NCBI GenBank assembly: GCA_002842285.1
Contig: PHCJ01000002.1
Coordinates: forward strand, 186,001 to 250,000
DNA length: 64,000 nt
Reading direction: 5' to 3'
Source: Betaproteobacteria bacterium HGW-Betaproteobacteria-22
GTDB lineage: Bacteria; Pseudomonadota; Gammaproteobacteria; Burkholderiales; Methylophilaceae
The notes under the pieces: generated by a model
The model's database searches: none
Told to the model about the DNA's origin: nothing
What the model saw: the letters and a program-made list of their open reading frames with translations, nothing else
Made by a program: the position numbers and the translations under genes
Part shown: piece after piece, positions 13,452 through 23,294 of the stretch
How positions within the stretch are numbered: position 1 is the stretch's first letter
Layout: every line of letters starts with the position of its first letter

Positions 13452-14708
13452 ATGAACATACAACATTATATGGAAAACATCGGCATAGGCGCTAGAGATG
13501 CCTCGCGTTACATGGCCAGTGCTGATACCCGTACCAAAAACCTTGCACTGCACAATATCGCGCACGCCGTATTGCGTGAAAAAGATGCGTTGCTTGCAGC
13601 CAATCAACTGGATCTCCATGCAGCGAAAGCCAATGGGTTAAGTGGCGCCATGCTGGACAGACTCACTTTAAGTGAGAAATCCATCCGTACCATGGCCGAA
13701 GGACTTAGGCAAATTGCAGATTTAAATGACCCGATAGGCGAAATGACTGATTTCAAATATCGCCCAAGCGGCATCCAAATCGGAAAAATGCGTGTGCCAT
13801 TGGGCGTGATTGGCATCATCTATGAAGCACGTCCCAATGTGACTGTAGATGCTGCCGGACTGTGCATCAAATCAGGCAATGCCGCCATTTTACGTGGTGG
13901 CAGTGAAGCGATTCATTGCAATCAGGCACTGGCAAAACTGGTGCATGAAGGCCTGATTGCAGCAGACCTGCCCAACACCGCCGTACAAATTATTGAAACC
14001 ACAGATCGCGCTGCCGTGGGTGAATTGATCACCATGAAAAAATACGTGGATGTCATTGTGCCACGCGGTGGAAAAAGCCTGATTGAGCGCATTTCAAATG
14101 ATGCGCGCATTCCAGTGATTAAACACCTCGATGGCAACTGCCATGTTTATATTGATGACGAAGCTGATTTTGACAAAGCACTGCGCATTCTGGAAAACAG
14201 CAAAACCCAGCGACTTGGCACCTGCAACACCGCGGAGTCGCTAGTCATAGCGCGCGCTGTTGCCGGCACGATGCTGCCAAAACTTGCTGAGATGCTCACT
14301 AGACACGGCATTGAGATACGCGGATGCCCAGAAACCTGCGCTACGGTAAAGCAGGCGACTCACGCCTCTTATGAGGATTACTATACAGAATATCTTGACG
14401 CGATTATCTCTTGCAAAGTAGTAGATGGCTTGGATGAAGCCATTGCGCATATCAACCATCACTCTTCGCAGCACACAGAGGCGATTGTCACTGAAAACTA
14501 CAGCAACGCCCGCAGATTCTTGCGTGAGGTAGATTCTAGCAGTGTGATGGTGAATGCCTCCACCCGCTTTGCCGACGGCTTTGAGTACGGCCTGGGCGCA
14601 GAAATCGGCATCTCGACAGACAAACTGCATGCACGTGGCCCTGTGGGTCTAGAGGGTCTGACCTCACTCAAATACGTGGTGCTGGGTGATGGTCACGTCC
14701 GCGCCTAA
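13452..14708 (+). CDS. proA: Gamma-glutamyl phosphate reductase ProA
   Basis: NADPH-dependent enzyme that reduces gamma-glutamyl phosphate to glutamate-5-semialdehyde in proline synthesis. The 418-aa protein has the aldehyde-dehydrogenase-type fold with [16 protein letters not shown] near residue 117, the IVPRGGKSL loop and the catalytic cysteine segment [10 protein letters not shown] near residue 257. The C-terminus [19 protein letters not shown] is characteristic. No proB lies next to it; nadD follows after a repeat-containing gap. Confidence 0.96.
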   Translation: MNIQHYMENIGIGARDASRYMASADTRTKNLALHNIAHAVLREKDALLAANQLDLHAAKANGLSGAMLDRLTLSEKSIRTMAEGLRQIADLNDPIGEMTDFKYRPSGIQIGKMRVPLGVIGIIYEARPNVTVDAAGLCIKSGNAAILRGGSEAIHCNQALAKLVHEGLIAADLPNTAVQIIETTDRAAVGELITMKKYVDVIVPRGGKSLIERISNDARIPVIKHLDGNCHVYIDDEADFDKALRILENSKTQRLGTCNTAESLVIARAVAGTMLPKLAEMLTRHGIEIRGCPETCATVKQATHASYEDYYTEYLDAIISCKVVDGLDEAIAHINHHSSQHTEAIVTENYSNARRFLREVDSSSVMVNASTRFADGFEYGLGAEIGISTDKLHARGPVGLEGLTSLKYVVLGDGHVRA

Positions 14709-14724
14709 TCCGTTATTAAGTCAA

Positions 14725-14799
14725 CCGTGCATTTTATTGCGCTCGCTAACCGCACTATTTGTACTGCCTGCGCTCATGCGCCTAATTCACACTTGATTT
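14725..14799 (-). repeat. Interspersed repeat family R2, copy 1
   Basis: Read on the minus strand this stretch matches 56640-56715 at roughly three bases in four, sharing blocks such as AGGCGC, GCAGnCAGTAC and CGAGnGCAA. It lies between proA and nadD. Related, more diverged copies are at 46561-46680 and 47691-47805. Confidence 0.55.
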
Positions 14800-14824
14800 A
14801 ACAATGGAATAAATAATCAACACG

Positions 14825-15466
14825 ATGAAATCAATCGGCATTCTTGGTGGCACGTTCAACCCCATTCACTATGGGCATTTGCGCATGGCGCAGGAACTTG
14901 CCGATGATTTGAATTTTGACGAAGTACGCTTTATTCCTGCGGCTAGCCCGCCTCACAAAGACACACCGACCATCTGCGCAGAACACCGCGCTGCCATGGT
15001 GCGCCTGGCGATTGCAGATAATCCGGCATTCACAATCGATGAGCGAGAGTTAAACCGGGCAGGTGCCTCATATACCATAGACACGCTGCTCAGTCTGCGC
15101 GAGGAACTTGGCACACAGCGCAGTATGACCTTGTTCATGGGCAGCGATGCCTTTACTAAATTCAACACCTGGCACCGCTGGGAAGAAATCATCCACCACT
15201 GCCATATAACACTGGTGCAGAGGCCGCAAACAGAAGCAAACGAGTTGCCGAAAATACTCGAAACTTTTCTGCACAGTCACTACACCGAAAACGGGAATGA
15301 CCTGCACGACACGCCGGCTGGCTTTGTGACGATGCGCCAGATTACCGCGCTGGACATTTCATCTACCGCGATTCGGGATACATTGCAACAAGGGTTTTCT
15401 GCGCGCTATTTGATGCCAGACCAGGTGATTGAGTACATCCAAGCACGTCAACTTTATCTCAAATAA
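14825..15466 (+). CDS. nadD: Nicotinate-nucleotide adenylyltransferase NadD
   Basis: Makes deamido-NAD from nicotinate mononucleotide and ATP. The 213-aa protein has the GILGGTFNPIHYGHLRMA nucleotidyltransferase motif at residues 5-22 and the ISSTAIRD motif (about 177) that binds the ATP phosphates. In many betaproteobacteria nadD is followed by rsfS and rlmH; here the next gene is a metalloprotease, so that linkage is broken. Confidence 0.95.
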   Translation: MKSIGILGGTFNPIHYGHLRMAQELADDLNFDEVRFIPAASPPHKDTPTICAEHRAAMVRLAIADNPAFTIDERELNRAGASYTIDTLLSLREELGTQRSMTLFMGSDAFTKFNTWHRWEEIIHHCHITLVQRPQTEANELPKILETFLHSHYTENGNDLHDTPAGFVTMRQITALDISSTAIRDTLQQGFSARYLMPDQVIEYIQARQLYLK

Positions 15467-15513
15467 TACGTTATGGCATTTCGGCAAACACACCAAAATG
15501 ATAGGCTCCAATC

Positions 15514-17091
15514 ATGAAACTCAACCTGCATAAAAAACTGACAAGCATGCACGCCATTGCGCTGATCTCGATGGTTGCCATCGTCGCCATCTCTTGCGGC
15601 GTCAATCCTGTCACCAAAAAACGCGAGTTTCAGTTGGTGTCAGAGGCGCAGGAAATCTCAATTGGTCAGCAGAACTACGCGCCGACCCGGCAATCACAGG
15701 GTGGTGACTATGTGCTGGACCCTGAGCTTACCGCTTACGTGCAAAGCATAGGCAACAAGCTTGCCACCGTCTCCGACCGTAAACTCCCGTATGAATTCAC
15801 CATACTGAATGATTCCGTACCAAATGCCTGGGCCATGCCAGGCGGAAAAATCGCTTTCAACCGCGGCTTGCTATATGAACTCCATAGCGAGGCTGAATTA
15901 GCCGCCGTGATGGGGCATGAGATGGTACATGCGGCCGCGCGCCACGGCGCCAAGGGCATGGAACGCGGCATACTGCTGCAAGGTGCGATGGTTGCCGTTG
16001 GTATCGGCGCGCAGAATACGGACTTTGCGAATCTGATTGTCGGCGGCGCGCAAGTGGGGGCACAGCTGGTCAGCAGCAAATATGGACGTGACGCAGAAAG
16101 CGAGTCCGATTTGTACGGCATGCAGTATATGAAAAAAGCAGGCTACGACCCTGCCGCTGCAGTGACATTACAGGAAACTTTTGTGCGTCTGAGTGCAGAC
16201 CGTAAAAGTAACTTCATTGACGGCCTGTTTGCCAGCCATCCGCCCTCACAGGCCCGTGTAGAGGCTAACAAGGCGACGCTCGCCCAAGTAGGTGCCGGCG
16301 GTGAATGGGGCAAGGAAATCTATGCGCAGAAAACGGCCAAACTCCGCGCTACGCAATCTGCCTACAAAGCCTACGATGAAGGGGTAAAAGCGCTTAAAGA
16401 AAAGAACATTGAAAAAGCAACCGCGCTCGCCAAACAGGCGATTGCAGGCGAACCGCGCGAAGCGCGCTTTCAGGAACTGTTAGGCGATATTGCCCTGACG
16501 CAGAAAAAACCGCAGGAAGCTCTGGCATTTTATGACAAAGCCATCAAACTGCAGCCGGATTACTTCAAGCCGCACGTGCAAAGCGGCATTGCGCTGTTTA
16601 ACATGGGTAAAAAGGCCGAAGCGGAACCTTTCCTCAAGCGCGCCAATGAGTTGCTGCCAACCGCCCCGGGCCATGCCTTGCTAGGCCAGATTGCCGAAGA
16701 AAGAGGCGACATTAATGGCGCACTGCAACACTATCAGATCGCAGCCGGTTCTAATTCAGATATCGGTAAAGATGCGATTGCGCGCGCTGTGCACCTGGAT
16801 TTACCACGTAACCCGGGTAAATACATCAAATCAGGCGCGCTGACTGACAATGCCGGCAATCTGTTTGCAGTTGTTCAAAATGACACTTCAATGCCAGTAA
16901 GCCGCGTACAGGTGCGTGTGGTGAAATATGATGCAAAAACCGGTCGCGCAGTAAGTCAAAGTAAGCCATTAGTGATTCACGGGGTTGCGCCAGGGAAACG
17001 CAATCAGGTGGCGGTGGGTGCGCATGTTCAAAATGCAAAAGAGCTGCAATTCTATAAAGTGATTGTAGAAGCCGCCGAGATTGCCATGTAA
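15514..17091 (+). CDS. M48-family metalloprotease lipoprotein with TPR repeats
   Basis: A 525-aa BepA/YfgC-like protein. The signal ends in a lipobox-like AISC (Cys about residue 28), so it is probably a periplasm-facing lipoprotein. The zinc motif HEMVH is at residues 135-139, with the third ligand likely in DAESESDLYG near 198. TPR-like repeats follow (about 300-420: YKAYDEGVKAL, EPREARFQELLGDIAL, KLQPDYFKPHVQSGI), then a C-terminal beta-rich domain. BepA relatives degrade misassembled outer-membrane proteins such as LptD; that role here is an inference. A weak hairpin follows the stop. Confidence 0.85.
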   Translation: MKLNLHKKLTSMHAIALISMVAIVAISCGVNPVTKKREFQLVSEAQEISIGQQNYAPTRQSQGGDYVLDPELTAYVQSIGNKLATVSDRKLPYEFTILNDSVPNAWAMPGGKIAFNRGLLYELHSEAELAAVMGHEMVHAAARHGAKGMERGILLQGAMVAVGIGAQNTDFANLIVGGAQVGAQLVSSKYGRDAESESDLYGMQYMKKAGYDPAAAVTLQETFVRLSADRKSNFIDGLFASHPPSQARVEANKATLAQVGAGGEWGKEIYAQKTAKLRATQSAYKAYDEGVKALKEKNIEKATALAKQAIAGEPREARFQELLGDIALTQKKPQEALAFYDKAIKLQPDYFKPHVQSGIALFNMGKKAEAEPFLKRANELLPTAPGHALLGQIAEERGDINGALQHYQIAAGSNSDIGKDAIARAVHLDLPRNPGKYIKSGALTDNAGNLFAVVQNDTSMPVSRVQVRVVKYDAKTGRAVSQSKPLVIHGVAPGKRNQVAVGAHVQNAKELQFYKVIVEAAEIAM

Positions 17092-17112
17092 TATGCGCTC
17101 AATCCACATCTA

Positions 17113-17138
17113 AGGCTATCCTGTAGGCGGAATAGCCT
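17113..17138 (+). terminator. Weak hairpin after the M48 protease gene
   Basis: A perfect 7-bp stem AGGCTAT/ATAGCCT encloses a 12-base loop that could extend it by two pairs. The following bases (CTGTTTAC) are only slightly T-rich, so termination is uncertain. Confidence 0.4.
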
Positions 17139-17580
17139 CTGTTTACTTAAAACATCCTCCCCACTAGAATCCAGACAGCGGGGTTCTAGCCGGTACAGGG
17201 ATGGAATCAGGCGTACCTGAAGTACGCCATGCGCGTAATGACTTTATTTGAAAGCCAGCCACCTTAGCATTGGCAGCAAACCCAGCACCTAATAGTTGAC
17301 GATGGTTATCCCCGTTGCTATAACGGTTACGGCTAACGGGGACCGCAATTTTTGCACTTCAACCTTGAAACCGCCAGGTTTTAACTTGCAAGAAATGTGA
17401 TAATAACGTCTTGATTTTCTTTAAATTTCAGAGTGTTTTATGGACCCTAAATGTCAGCCTCTTGCTTCCAGTGAGTTATTTCAGCAAGCGCTTACCGAGT
17501 TGATCATATTATCTACCTAGGCCTTATAAAAACCGCCGTCTGATTTCCGCTTATTGTTAATTAGGAGTATCATTACTTGC
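17139..17580. other. Gene-poor gap before the MscS-type gene
   Basis: About 440 bases without a convincing gene. They hold a perfect 7-bp palindrome GGCGTAC-CTGAA-GTACGCC (17210-17228), a hairpin with 7-bp stem CCCCGTT/AACGGGG (17310-17341), and a 26-codon open stretch starting ATGGACCCTAAATGTCAG at about 17440 that ends in TAG. The last could be the decayed start of a lost gene, but it is too short to assign. AGGAG at 17563-17567 may be the ribosome-binding site of the next gene. Confidence 0.35.
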
Positions 17581-18630
17581 ATGCAGGAAGTACTGAGTTA
17601 TACGTTTTTTCAAAATACCTTTTTAAATTATCTATTCTCCGTTGGCATTTTTTTCAGTGGGGTAGTGATTGTTCTGGTATTCAAGAAATACATCTTAAGC
17701 CGACTAAAAACATGGTCTGAGTCTACACAGACTTCATATGATGATTTAGCTACCAGCATCATTGAAACACACCTGATCCCGTTCCTCTATCTCGGCTTCT
17801 TGTATATCGCACTGTACAACCTGGCACTCTCGCCGAAGTTGGAGCGCGGCCTAGATATCGCCGCAATTATTCTGGCTACTGTACTCGTGATAAGGGCACT
17901 TACCGCTGCAGTTGGCTATTTCCTGCACTCCTATGTAACGCATGGCAATGACTCGGAGCAAAGAAAAAAACAGTTAAAAGGCATCAGCCGGCTTGTGAAT
18001 TTTGTAATCTGGGCGCTAGCATTCGTTTTCCTGCTGGACAATCTTGGGGTAAAAATATCCGCTGCCGTTGCAGGGTTGGGCATTGGCGGCATAGCCGTTG
18101 CATTGGCCGCCCAGGCGGTTCTTGGCGACCTGTTCAGTTACTTCGTCATACTTTTCGACAAACCGTTCGAAATCGGAGATTTCATCGTCATCGGCAACGA
18201 AATGGGCGTTGTGGAATACGTTGGCATCAAGACCACGAGAATCCGCGCGCTTTCTGGCGAGCAACTGGTTTTTTCAAACACAGACCTCACGAATTCGCGC
18301 GTTCATAATTTCAAGAAAATGGAAAGACGCAGAGTGGTCTTTAAATTAAGGCTGGTATATCAGACCCCATATGAGAAGCTATTAGCCATTCCTGAAACAG
18401 TGAAAGGCATTATTGAAACACAGCAAGATACCACTTTTGATCGAGGGCATTTCGCCACCTATGGAGATTCTAGTTTGGATTTTGAGTTCGTTTATTATGT
18501 AGATGGAGCAGACTACAATAAATACATGGATATCCAGCAGGCCATCAATCTAGCAATCTTTAAGGCTTTTGAAAAAGAAAACGTTCAATTTGCATATCCG
18601 TCACAAACGCTTTTCCTGAATAAGTCCTGA
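17581..18630 (+). CDS. MscS-family mechanosensitive channel
   Basis: A 349-aa inner-membrane protein of the small-conductance mechanosensitive channel family, which releases solutes on osmotic downshock. About four transmembrane segments precede the pore helix AAVAGLGIGGIAVALAAQAV (roughly residues 161-180), followed by the conserved LGDLFSYFVILFDKPFEIGD and the cytoplasmic beta domain with FSNTDLTNSRVHNF. The ATG at 17581 is preferred over an in-frame TTG nine codons upstream, because AGGAG lies 13 bases before the ATG. It is convergent with bioD. Confidence 0.9.
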   Translation: MQEVLSYTFFQNTFLNYLFSVGIFFSGVVIVLVFKKYILSRLKTWSESTQTSYDDLATSIIETHLIPFLYLGFLYIALYNLALSPKLERGLDIAAIILATVLVIRALTAAVGYFLHSYVTHGNDSEQRKKQLKGISRLVNFVIWALAFVFLLDNLGVKISAAVAGLGIGGIAVALAAQAVLGDLFSYFVILFDKPFEIGDFIVIGNEMGVVEYVGIKTTRIRALSGEQLVFSNTDLTNSRVHNFKKMERRRVVFKLRLVYQTPYEKLLAIPETVKGIIETQQDTTFDRGHFATYGDSSLDFEFVYYVDGADYNKYMDIQQAINLAIFKAFEKENVQFAYPSQTLFLNKS

Positions 18631-18638
18631 TTTCAAGC

Positions 18639-19292
18639 TTATAAGCTAGACCACATATGCACATCTTCCTGCCAGCGCACCACGCTTAAATAAGGTGCTG
18701 CTATGCGCTGCTGCAGGCTGTCAAGATTTTCCGCAAACATCGGCATATCCGGCTCAAGCTGATTTGCCACCCAACCAGCCAGTGTCAGGCCACGCGCCTG
18801 GATAGCTGCAACCGTCAGCAATGCATGATTGATGCAGCCCAAACGCATGCCTACCACCAAAATGATCTGGAGATTGAGCATCACAGCTAAATCCGCCAGC
18901 GTTTCCGTTGCGTTGATGGGTACAAAAAAACCGCCGGCACCTTCTATAATCACCACGTCAGCCAATTTTGATAAGTCATCATAGGCATTTGTTATCACAC
19001 GCGCATCTATGTCCACACCAGCCTGAGCCGCCGCGATATGCGGTGCAATCGCAGGTGTAAAGCGATAAGGATTGATTAAGTTTAGCGGTGCAGTCACATT
19101 GCTTGCGGAAGATAAAACCTGCACGTCCTCGTTCATCCATTCGCCCTGCGCAGTCATCTCGCAGCCCGATGCGATAGGTTTCATACCAACCGTATTAAAG
19201 CCAGCGTTTACAAAATGCCGAATCAAAGCACTGGCAACATAGGTTTTACCGACGTTGGTGTCTGTCCCGACAATGAAATACGACTGCGTCAT
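18639..19292 (-). CDS. bioD: Dethiobiotin synthetase BioD
   Basis: ATP-dependent carboxylase that closes the ureido ring of dethiobiotin from DAPA and CO2. The 217-aa protein has the P-loop GTDTNVGKTYV near residue 9, the substrate-loop segment MKPIASGC (about 37) and EGAGGFFVPI (about 117). It is last in the leftward bio operon, two bases after bioC. The ending on IAAPYLSVVRWQ lines up with other BioD proteins. Confidence 0.94.
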   Translation of the reverse strand: MTQSYFIVGTDTNVGKTYVASALIRHFVNAGFNTVGMKPIASGCEMTAQGEWMNEDVQVLSSASNVTAPLNLINPYRFTPAIAPHIAAAQAGVDIDARVITNAYDDLSKLADVVIIEGAGGFFVPINATETLADLAVMLNLQIILVVGMRLGCINHALLTVAAIQARGLTLAGWVANQLEPDMPMFAENLDSLQQRIAAPYLSVVRWQEDVHMWSSL

Positions 19293-19294
19293 GA

Positions 19295-20203
19295 TTATTT
19301 GTTTCTTGGCTTAAAGCTGATTGGCGACACGCCATCAGCCAATTGAGGTATATCTTTACCGCGCCAGGCGTGCGCATACACCACTTCAAACGTGGCTGGT
19401 AGCTTGCCGTTCTGCCTGAACTGCGCATAAGCCGTTTCCAGTTTTGCAAAGTAGCCTCGCCCCATCAGACCGCGTGCGCGGCCATCCGTCGCATTATGGG
19501 CGCCTATGCTTTTGAGGTCACGCATTACGCTTTTTACATCATCATAAGTGAGCGTGAATCTCTCCACATCCAACACCGGTGCGCTAAAGCCTGCGCGCAC
19601 CAGCGCATCGCCAATATCGTGCATGTCAATAAAACGGCTCACGCTAGTATATTCATTGCCACTTGCTGCACCAGTAGCGACCCTTAACTCGCGCAGCGTA
19701 TCGGGGCCAAATGTGCTGAACATCAGCAGCCCTTCCGGTTGCAGTACACGGTGAAACTCCTGTAATGCGGCATCCAGATCGTTGCACCACTGAATCGCCA
19801 GATTAGACCAAAGCAACCCCGTACTTGCCGTTGCCAACGGCAATGCTTCAATATCGGCGCACAACAGGTTTTGTTTTTTTCCGCTCAAAAATGATTTCAG
19901 CTTATGCACCAAGCCTGACTGATTGCATGTTTTACGTGTCTTTTGCAACATGGGGTAGGCAAAATCCAGCGAGACCACTTGCGATTTTTCATACTTCTTC
20001 TGCAGCGCATGGCTGGCCATGCCTGTGCCACAGCCCGCGTCCAGTATCACCTGCGGGCTAAATTTAACTAAATCCAGCCGACTCAGCATCTCTTCGCGCA
20101 CCTGTTTCTGCAATACTGCGGCAGCATCATAGGTTTCTGCTGCGCGTCCAAAAGAGGCACGGGTACGGGCTTTATCAATACGATAAATATCGTCTGTCAT
20201 CAT
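19295..20203 (-). CDS. bioC: Malonyl-ACP O-methyltransferase BioC
   Basis: SAM-dependent methyltransferase that masks the free carboxyl of malonyl-ACP so the fatty-acid enzymes can build the pimeloyl chain. The protein (about 302 aa) starts near RIDKARTRASFGRAAETYD, typical of BioC, with SAM motif ILDAGCGTGMA near residue 54 and DLDAALQEFHRVLQPEG after the core. Three start codons stand in a row (TTG 20206, ATG 20203, ATG 20200); an ATG is preferred. The start directly abuts the bioH stop. Confidence 0.92.
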   Translation of the reverse strand: MMTDDIYRIDKARTRASFGRAAETYDAAAVLQKQVREEMLSRLDLVKFSPQVILDAGCGTGMASHALQKKYEKSQVVSLDFAYPMLQKTRKTCNQSGLVHKLKSFLSGKKQNLLCADIEALPLATASTGLLWSNLAIQWCNDLDAALQEFHRVLQPEGLLMFSTFGPDTLRELRVATGAASGNEYTSVSRFIDMHDIGDALVRAGFSAPVLDVERFTLTYDDVKSVMRDLKSIGAHNATDGRARGLMGRGYFAKLETAYAQFRQNGKLPATFEVVYAHAWRGKDIPQLADGVSPISFKPRNK

Positions 20204-20206
20204 CAA

Positions 20207-21019
20207 TTACAAAGGAGAGGGTTCTAGAAACTGCACAACGGCATCAACAAACTGCTCCTGATGCGACAAAAAAGGTGCGTGCGATGCACCCGACATCACC
20301 CGCAAAAATCCTACCGGCAATGTCTTCATCATCCAATGCGCGGCCTGCACAGGCGCTAGAGTATCTCTGTCACCATGTACCAGCAGCGTGGGTTTTCTTA
20401 GATGCTCGATTTCAGCGCGCAAGTCAGTTTCCAGTAAAATATTGAGCGCACGATACAAGGTTTGCGAGGTAGGGGCTGGACGCTCGGCAAACTTATTACG
20501 CAACAGCTTGACTGTGCTTCTGGCGTCGTTTGCACCCATACACTGCAGCGTTAAAAACTGCCCCATGGTCTTGTGATAGTCCTCATTCACGCTGTCTGCA
20601 AAGTTGCCGAATACCTCCGGCTCAATACCGATATCCCAGGTAGATTTGTATTCCACACTCTCCTGATCGAAGCTCTTATTCACAAAACAAGGCGTAGCAC
20701 CGACCAGTACTAATCTGCGCACAAGGTCGGGGAAATCCAGTGCGATACGCATCGCCACCTGCGCACCTAATGACCAGCCGACAATATCTGCATGTGAAGG
20801 TAGGTTTTCCGCTACCTTTTCTGCCAAACTGTGTAAATGGTATGGCTCGGTGGGGCGACTCAACCCCATGCCCGGCAAATCGACGATATGCAATGTAAAT
20901 ATTTTGCTGAGTTTTTTTACCAAAGGCTGCCACACGGCGCCACTCATGCCCCAGCCATGAATCAATACTAGATTAGGCCCTGCACCTATGGTTTCTATAT
21001 GAATGTTATTCGATGTCAT
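20207..21019 (-). CDS. bioH: Pimeloyl-ACP methyl ester carboxylesterase BioH
   Basis: Alpha/beta hydrolase that removes the BioC-added methyl group from pimeloyl-ACP methyl ester, ending chain elongation. The 270-aa protein has the oxyanion-hole motif LIHGWGMSGAVW (18-29), nucleophile elbow GWSLGAQ (about 80), a catalytic Asp in VHGDRDTLAPV and His in GASHAPFLSH. It overlaps the bioF stop by four bases (ATGA), showing translational coupling within the operon. Confidence 0.93.
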   Translation of the reverse strand: MTSNNIHIETIGAGPNLVLIHGWGMSGAVWQPLVKKLSKIFTLHIVDLPGMGLSRPTEPYHLHSLAEKVAENLPSHADIVGWSLGAQVAMRIALDFPDLVRRLVLVGATPCFVNKSFDQESVEYKSTWDIGIEPEVFGNFADSVNEDYHKTMGQFLTLQCMGANDARSTVKLLRNKFAERPAPTSQTLYRALNILLETDLRAEIEHLRKPTLLVHGDRDTLAPVQAAHWMMKTLPVGFLRVMSGASHAPFLSHQEQFVDAVVQFLEPSPL

Positions 21020-22179
21020 TTTGATAAAACACCTTCTGCCTGATGTAACGCTGCAACAAGCTGTTTCACATCATCCAATTTATGCGCAGCCGAGAGCGAG
21101 ATACGTAACCTTGCCGTACCCACTGGCACGGTCGGCGGACGTATCGCCGGTACTAAAATATCACGGGTTTGCAAATACTCACTCAACGCCAGCGCTTTTT
21201 TGTTATCTCCAACAATCAACGGCTGTATTGCAGTATCAGAAGCCAGAAGCTGCCACTTGCTGAGTTTCAAATTGCCTTTCAGGTAAGCAATCAACTGATA
21301 CAGATTTGCACGTAAATCATCGCCTTGCGCAATCAGCCTGACTGATTCTGTCAAAGTAGCAGAAAGCGCAGGCGGCGCAGGTGTAGAGTACACATAGCTC
21401 TTGGCTTTTTGTATCAGATAGTCAATCACTACTTGCTCACCAGCTACAAAAGCCCCTGCAACCCCTGCCGCTTTGCCCAAGGTTGCCATCATGACAATAC
21501 GCGGTGATTTCAACTTAAAATGGCTCAGGCTGCCTTTGCCGTGCTCACCGAGCACACCAAAACCATGCGCGTCATCGATGTATAAATAAGCATCATATTT
21601 TTCGCAAAGTGCCAGATACTCAGGAATAGGTGCAATATCGCCATCCATGCTGAACACGGCATCTGCCGCAATCAGTTTATGTTTTGCCGTACTGGCCTGC
21701 AGCAATTTCTCTAATGCGTTTACATCGTTATGCGGGTAGCGATTAAATTCCGCCAATGAATAATAACCGCCATCATTCAGGCAGGCATGGTTGAGTTTAT
21801 CGGCAAAAATCGCATCACCACGACCGACTAGCGCGCCTAACACGCCGATATTCGCCATATACCCGGTCGAGAACAGCAAAGCCGCTGGCAATCCTACGAA
21901 TGCGGCTAACTGTTTTTCAAGATCATCATGATAGCGATGATGCCCGGTCACTAAACCTGACGCGCCACTGCCTACCCCCGACGCACCAGCAGCCTGCTGC
22001 ATAGCGGCCACTAATTTAGGATGGTTGGCCAATCCAAGATAATCATTACTGCAGAACGAGAGATACGGCTTCTGGTTCGCAACAATATGCTCCGCCTGCG
22101 GAGAGTCCAGCAAGCGCCGCTGGCGCAACAATCCGTCGACTTTGCGTTGCTCAAGTTCTTTTTGTAAGGCCGCTAACAT
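21016..22179 (-). CDS. bioF: 8-amino-7-oxononanoate synthase BioF
   Basis: PLP-dependent enzyme condensing pimeloyl-ACP with L-alanine. The 387-aa protein has CSNDYLGLANHPKL (about 43), the FSTGYMANIGVLGAL segment, the PLP-contacting IDDAHGFGVLGEHG (about 201) and the Schiff-base lysine in MMATLGKAAGVAGAF (about 235). It lies eight bases after the bioB stop and overlaps bioH by four bases. Confidence 0.95.
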   Translation of the reverse strand: MLAALQKELEQRKVDGLLRQRRLLDSPQAEHIVANQKPYLSFCSNDYLGLANHPKLVAAMQQAAGASGVGSGASGLVTGHHRYHDDLEKQLAAFVGLPAALLFSTGYMANIGVLGALVGRGDAIFADKLNHACLNDGGYYSLAEFNRYPHNDVNALEKLLQASTAKHKLIAADAVFSMDGDIAPIPEYLALCEKYDAYLYIDDAHGFGVLGEHGKGSLSHFKLKSPRIVMMATLGKAAGVAGAFVAGEQVVIDYLIQKAKSYVYSTPAPPALSATLTESVRLIAQGDDLRANLYQLIAYLKGNLKLSKWQLLASDTAIQPLIVGDNKKALALSEYLQTRDILVPAIRPPTVPVGTARLRISLSAAHKLDDVKQLVAALHQAEGVLSK

Positions 22180-22187
22180 CGCGTAAT

Positions 22188-23255
22188 TTAAATCTTGTTG
22201 ATACCAAGCTTGGCAAACAGTTTTTTATCGCTATCGGCTTCCGGGTTGCCTGTCGTCAGCAGTTTTTCACCATAGAAAATACTGTTTGCACCGGCGAGGA
22301 AGCACATAGCCTGTATGCCCTCGCTCATGCTCTGGCGACCTGCGGACAAACGCACATAGCTGGTTGGCATGGTAATACGCGCTGCCGCAATGGTACGCAC
22401 GAACTCAAGCGGATCCAACTCCTCTGTACCGTGCAATGGCGTACCTTCCACTTGCGTCAATAAATTGATCGGCACACTTTCAGGCGGGCGTTCCATATTG
22501 GCCAATTGCGCCAGCAAGCCTGCACGCTGGTTGCGTGACTCGCCCATACCGATGATACCGCCGCTGCATACATGAATATCCTGACTTCGCACACGCTCCA
22601 ACGTCTCCAGACGATCTTGATAGGTACGCGTGGTAATCACTTCACCGTAGAACTCCGGTGCGGTATCGAGGTTGTGGTTGTAATAATCCAGCCCGGCCTC
22701 TTTTAATTGTTCCGCCTGACCTTCTTTCAGCATGCCTAAAGTGGCACAGGTTTCCAGACCCATTGCCTTCACTTCTGCAATCATCTTGAGCACAGGCTCT
22801 AAATCACGCTGCTTGGGTCCACGCCATGCAGCGCCCATGCAGAAACGGCTCGCACCATTGTCTTTGGCTTCCTGAGCTGCCGCGACAACATCATCCAGCG
22901 CCATCAAAGGCTCATTCTCCACATCGGTATGGTAACGCGCCGCCTGCGGGCAATAGCCGCAATCTTCTGAGCAGCCGCCTGTTTTGATCGAGAGCAAGGT
23001 GCTCACCTGCACCGCATTGGGGTCAAAGTTTTCACGGTGCACCGTTTGTGCCTTGTACATCAAATCACTGAAAGGCAACTCATACAGGGCCACAATCTCG
23101 TCCACCGACCAGCGGTTGACGGTTTTTTCTTCATGCGTGTGAGAATGGCATGATTGATTCAAGCTCGTCTTTAATTGATCGGTATTAATCACTGCCTCGG
23201 CAGACGGATTTTTAACATTTTTGGACACACAAGGTGTTGTTGCAGACTCAAGCAT
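22188..23255 (-). CDS. bioB: Biotin synthase BioB, with N-terminal extension
   Basis: Radical-SAM enzyme inserting sulfur into dethiobiotin. The CxxxCxxC cluster motif is in [12 protein letters not shown] (Cys 95, 99 and 102 from the chosen ATG) and the C-terminal half has the barrel motifs GGIIGMGES and YVRLSAGRQ. The 355-aa protein carries about 46 residues before the usual [15 protein letters not shown] start, including [11 protein letters not shown] longer frame from TTG at 23309 is unlikely because the promoter -10 element (23295-23300) would lie downstream of that start. It is first in the bio operon. Confidence 0.94.
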   Translation of the reverse strand: MLESATTPCVSKNVKNPSAEAVINTDQLKTSLNQSCHSHTHEEKTVNRWSVDEIVALYELPFSDLMYKAQTVHRENFDPNAVQVSTLLSIKTGGCSEDCGYCPQAARYHTDVENEPLMALDDVVAAAQEAKDNGASRFCMGAAWRGPKQRDLEPVLKMIAEVKAMGLETCATLGMLKEGQAEQLKEAGLDYYNHNLDTAPEFYGEVITTRTYQDRLETLERVRSQDIHVCSGGIIGMGESRNQRAGLLAQLANMERPPESVPINLLTQVEGTPLHGTEELDPLEFVRTIAAARITMPTSYVRLSAGRQSMSEGIQAMCFLAGANSIFYGEKLLTTGNPEADSDKKLFAKLGINKI

Positions 23256-23294
23256 TAACCGTTCCCAGCTCAATTGAATTAAAATAGATACGCG

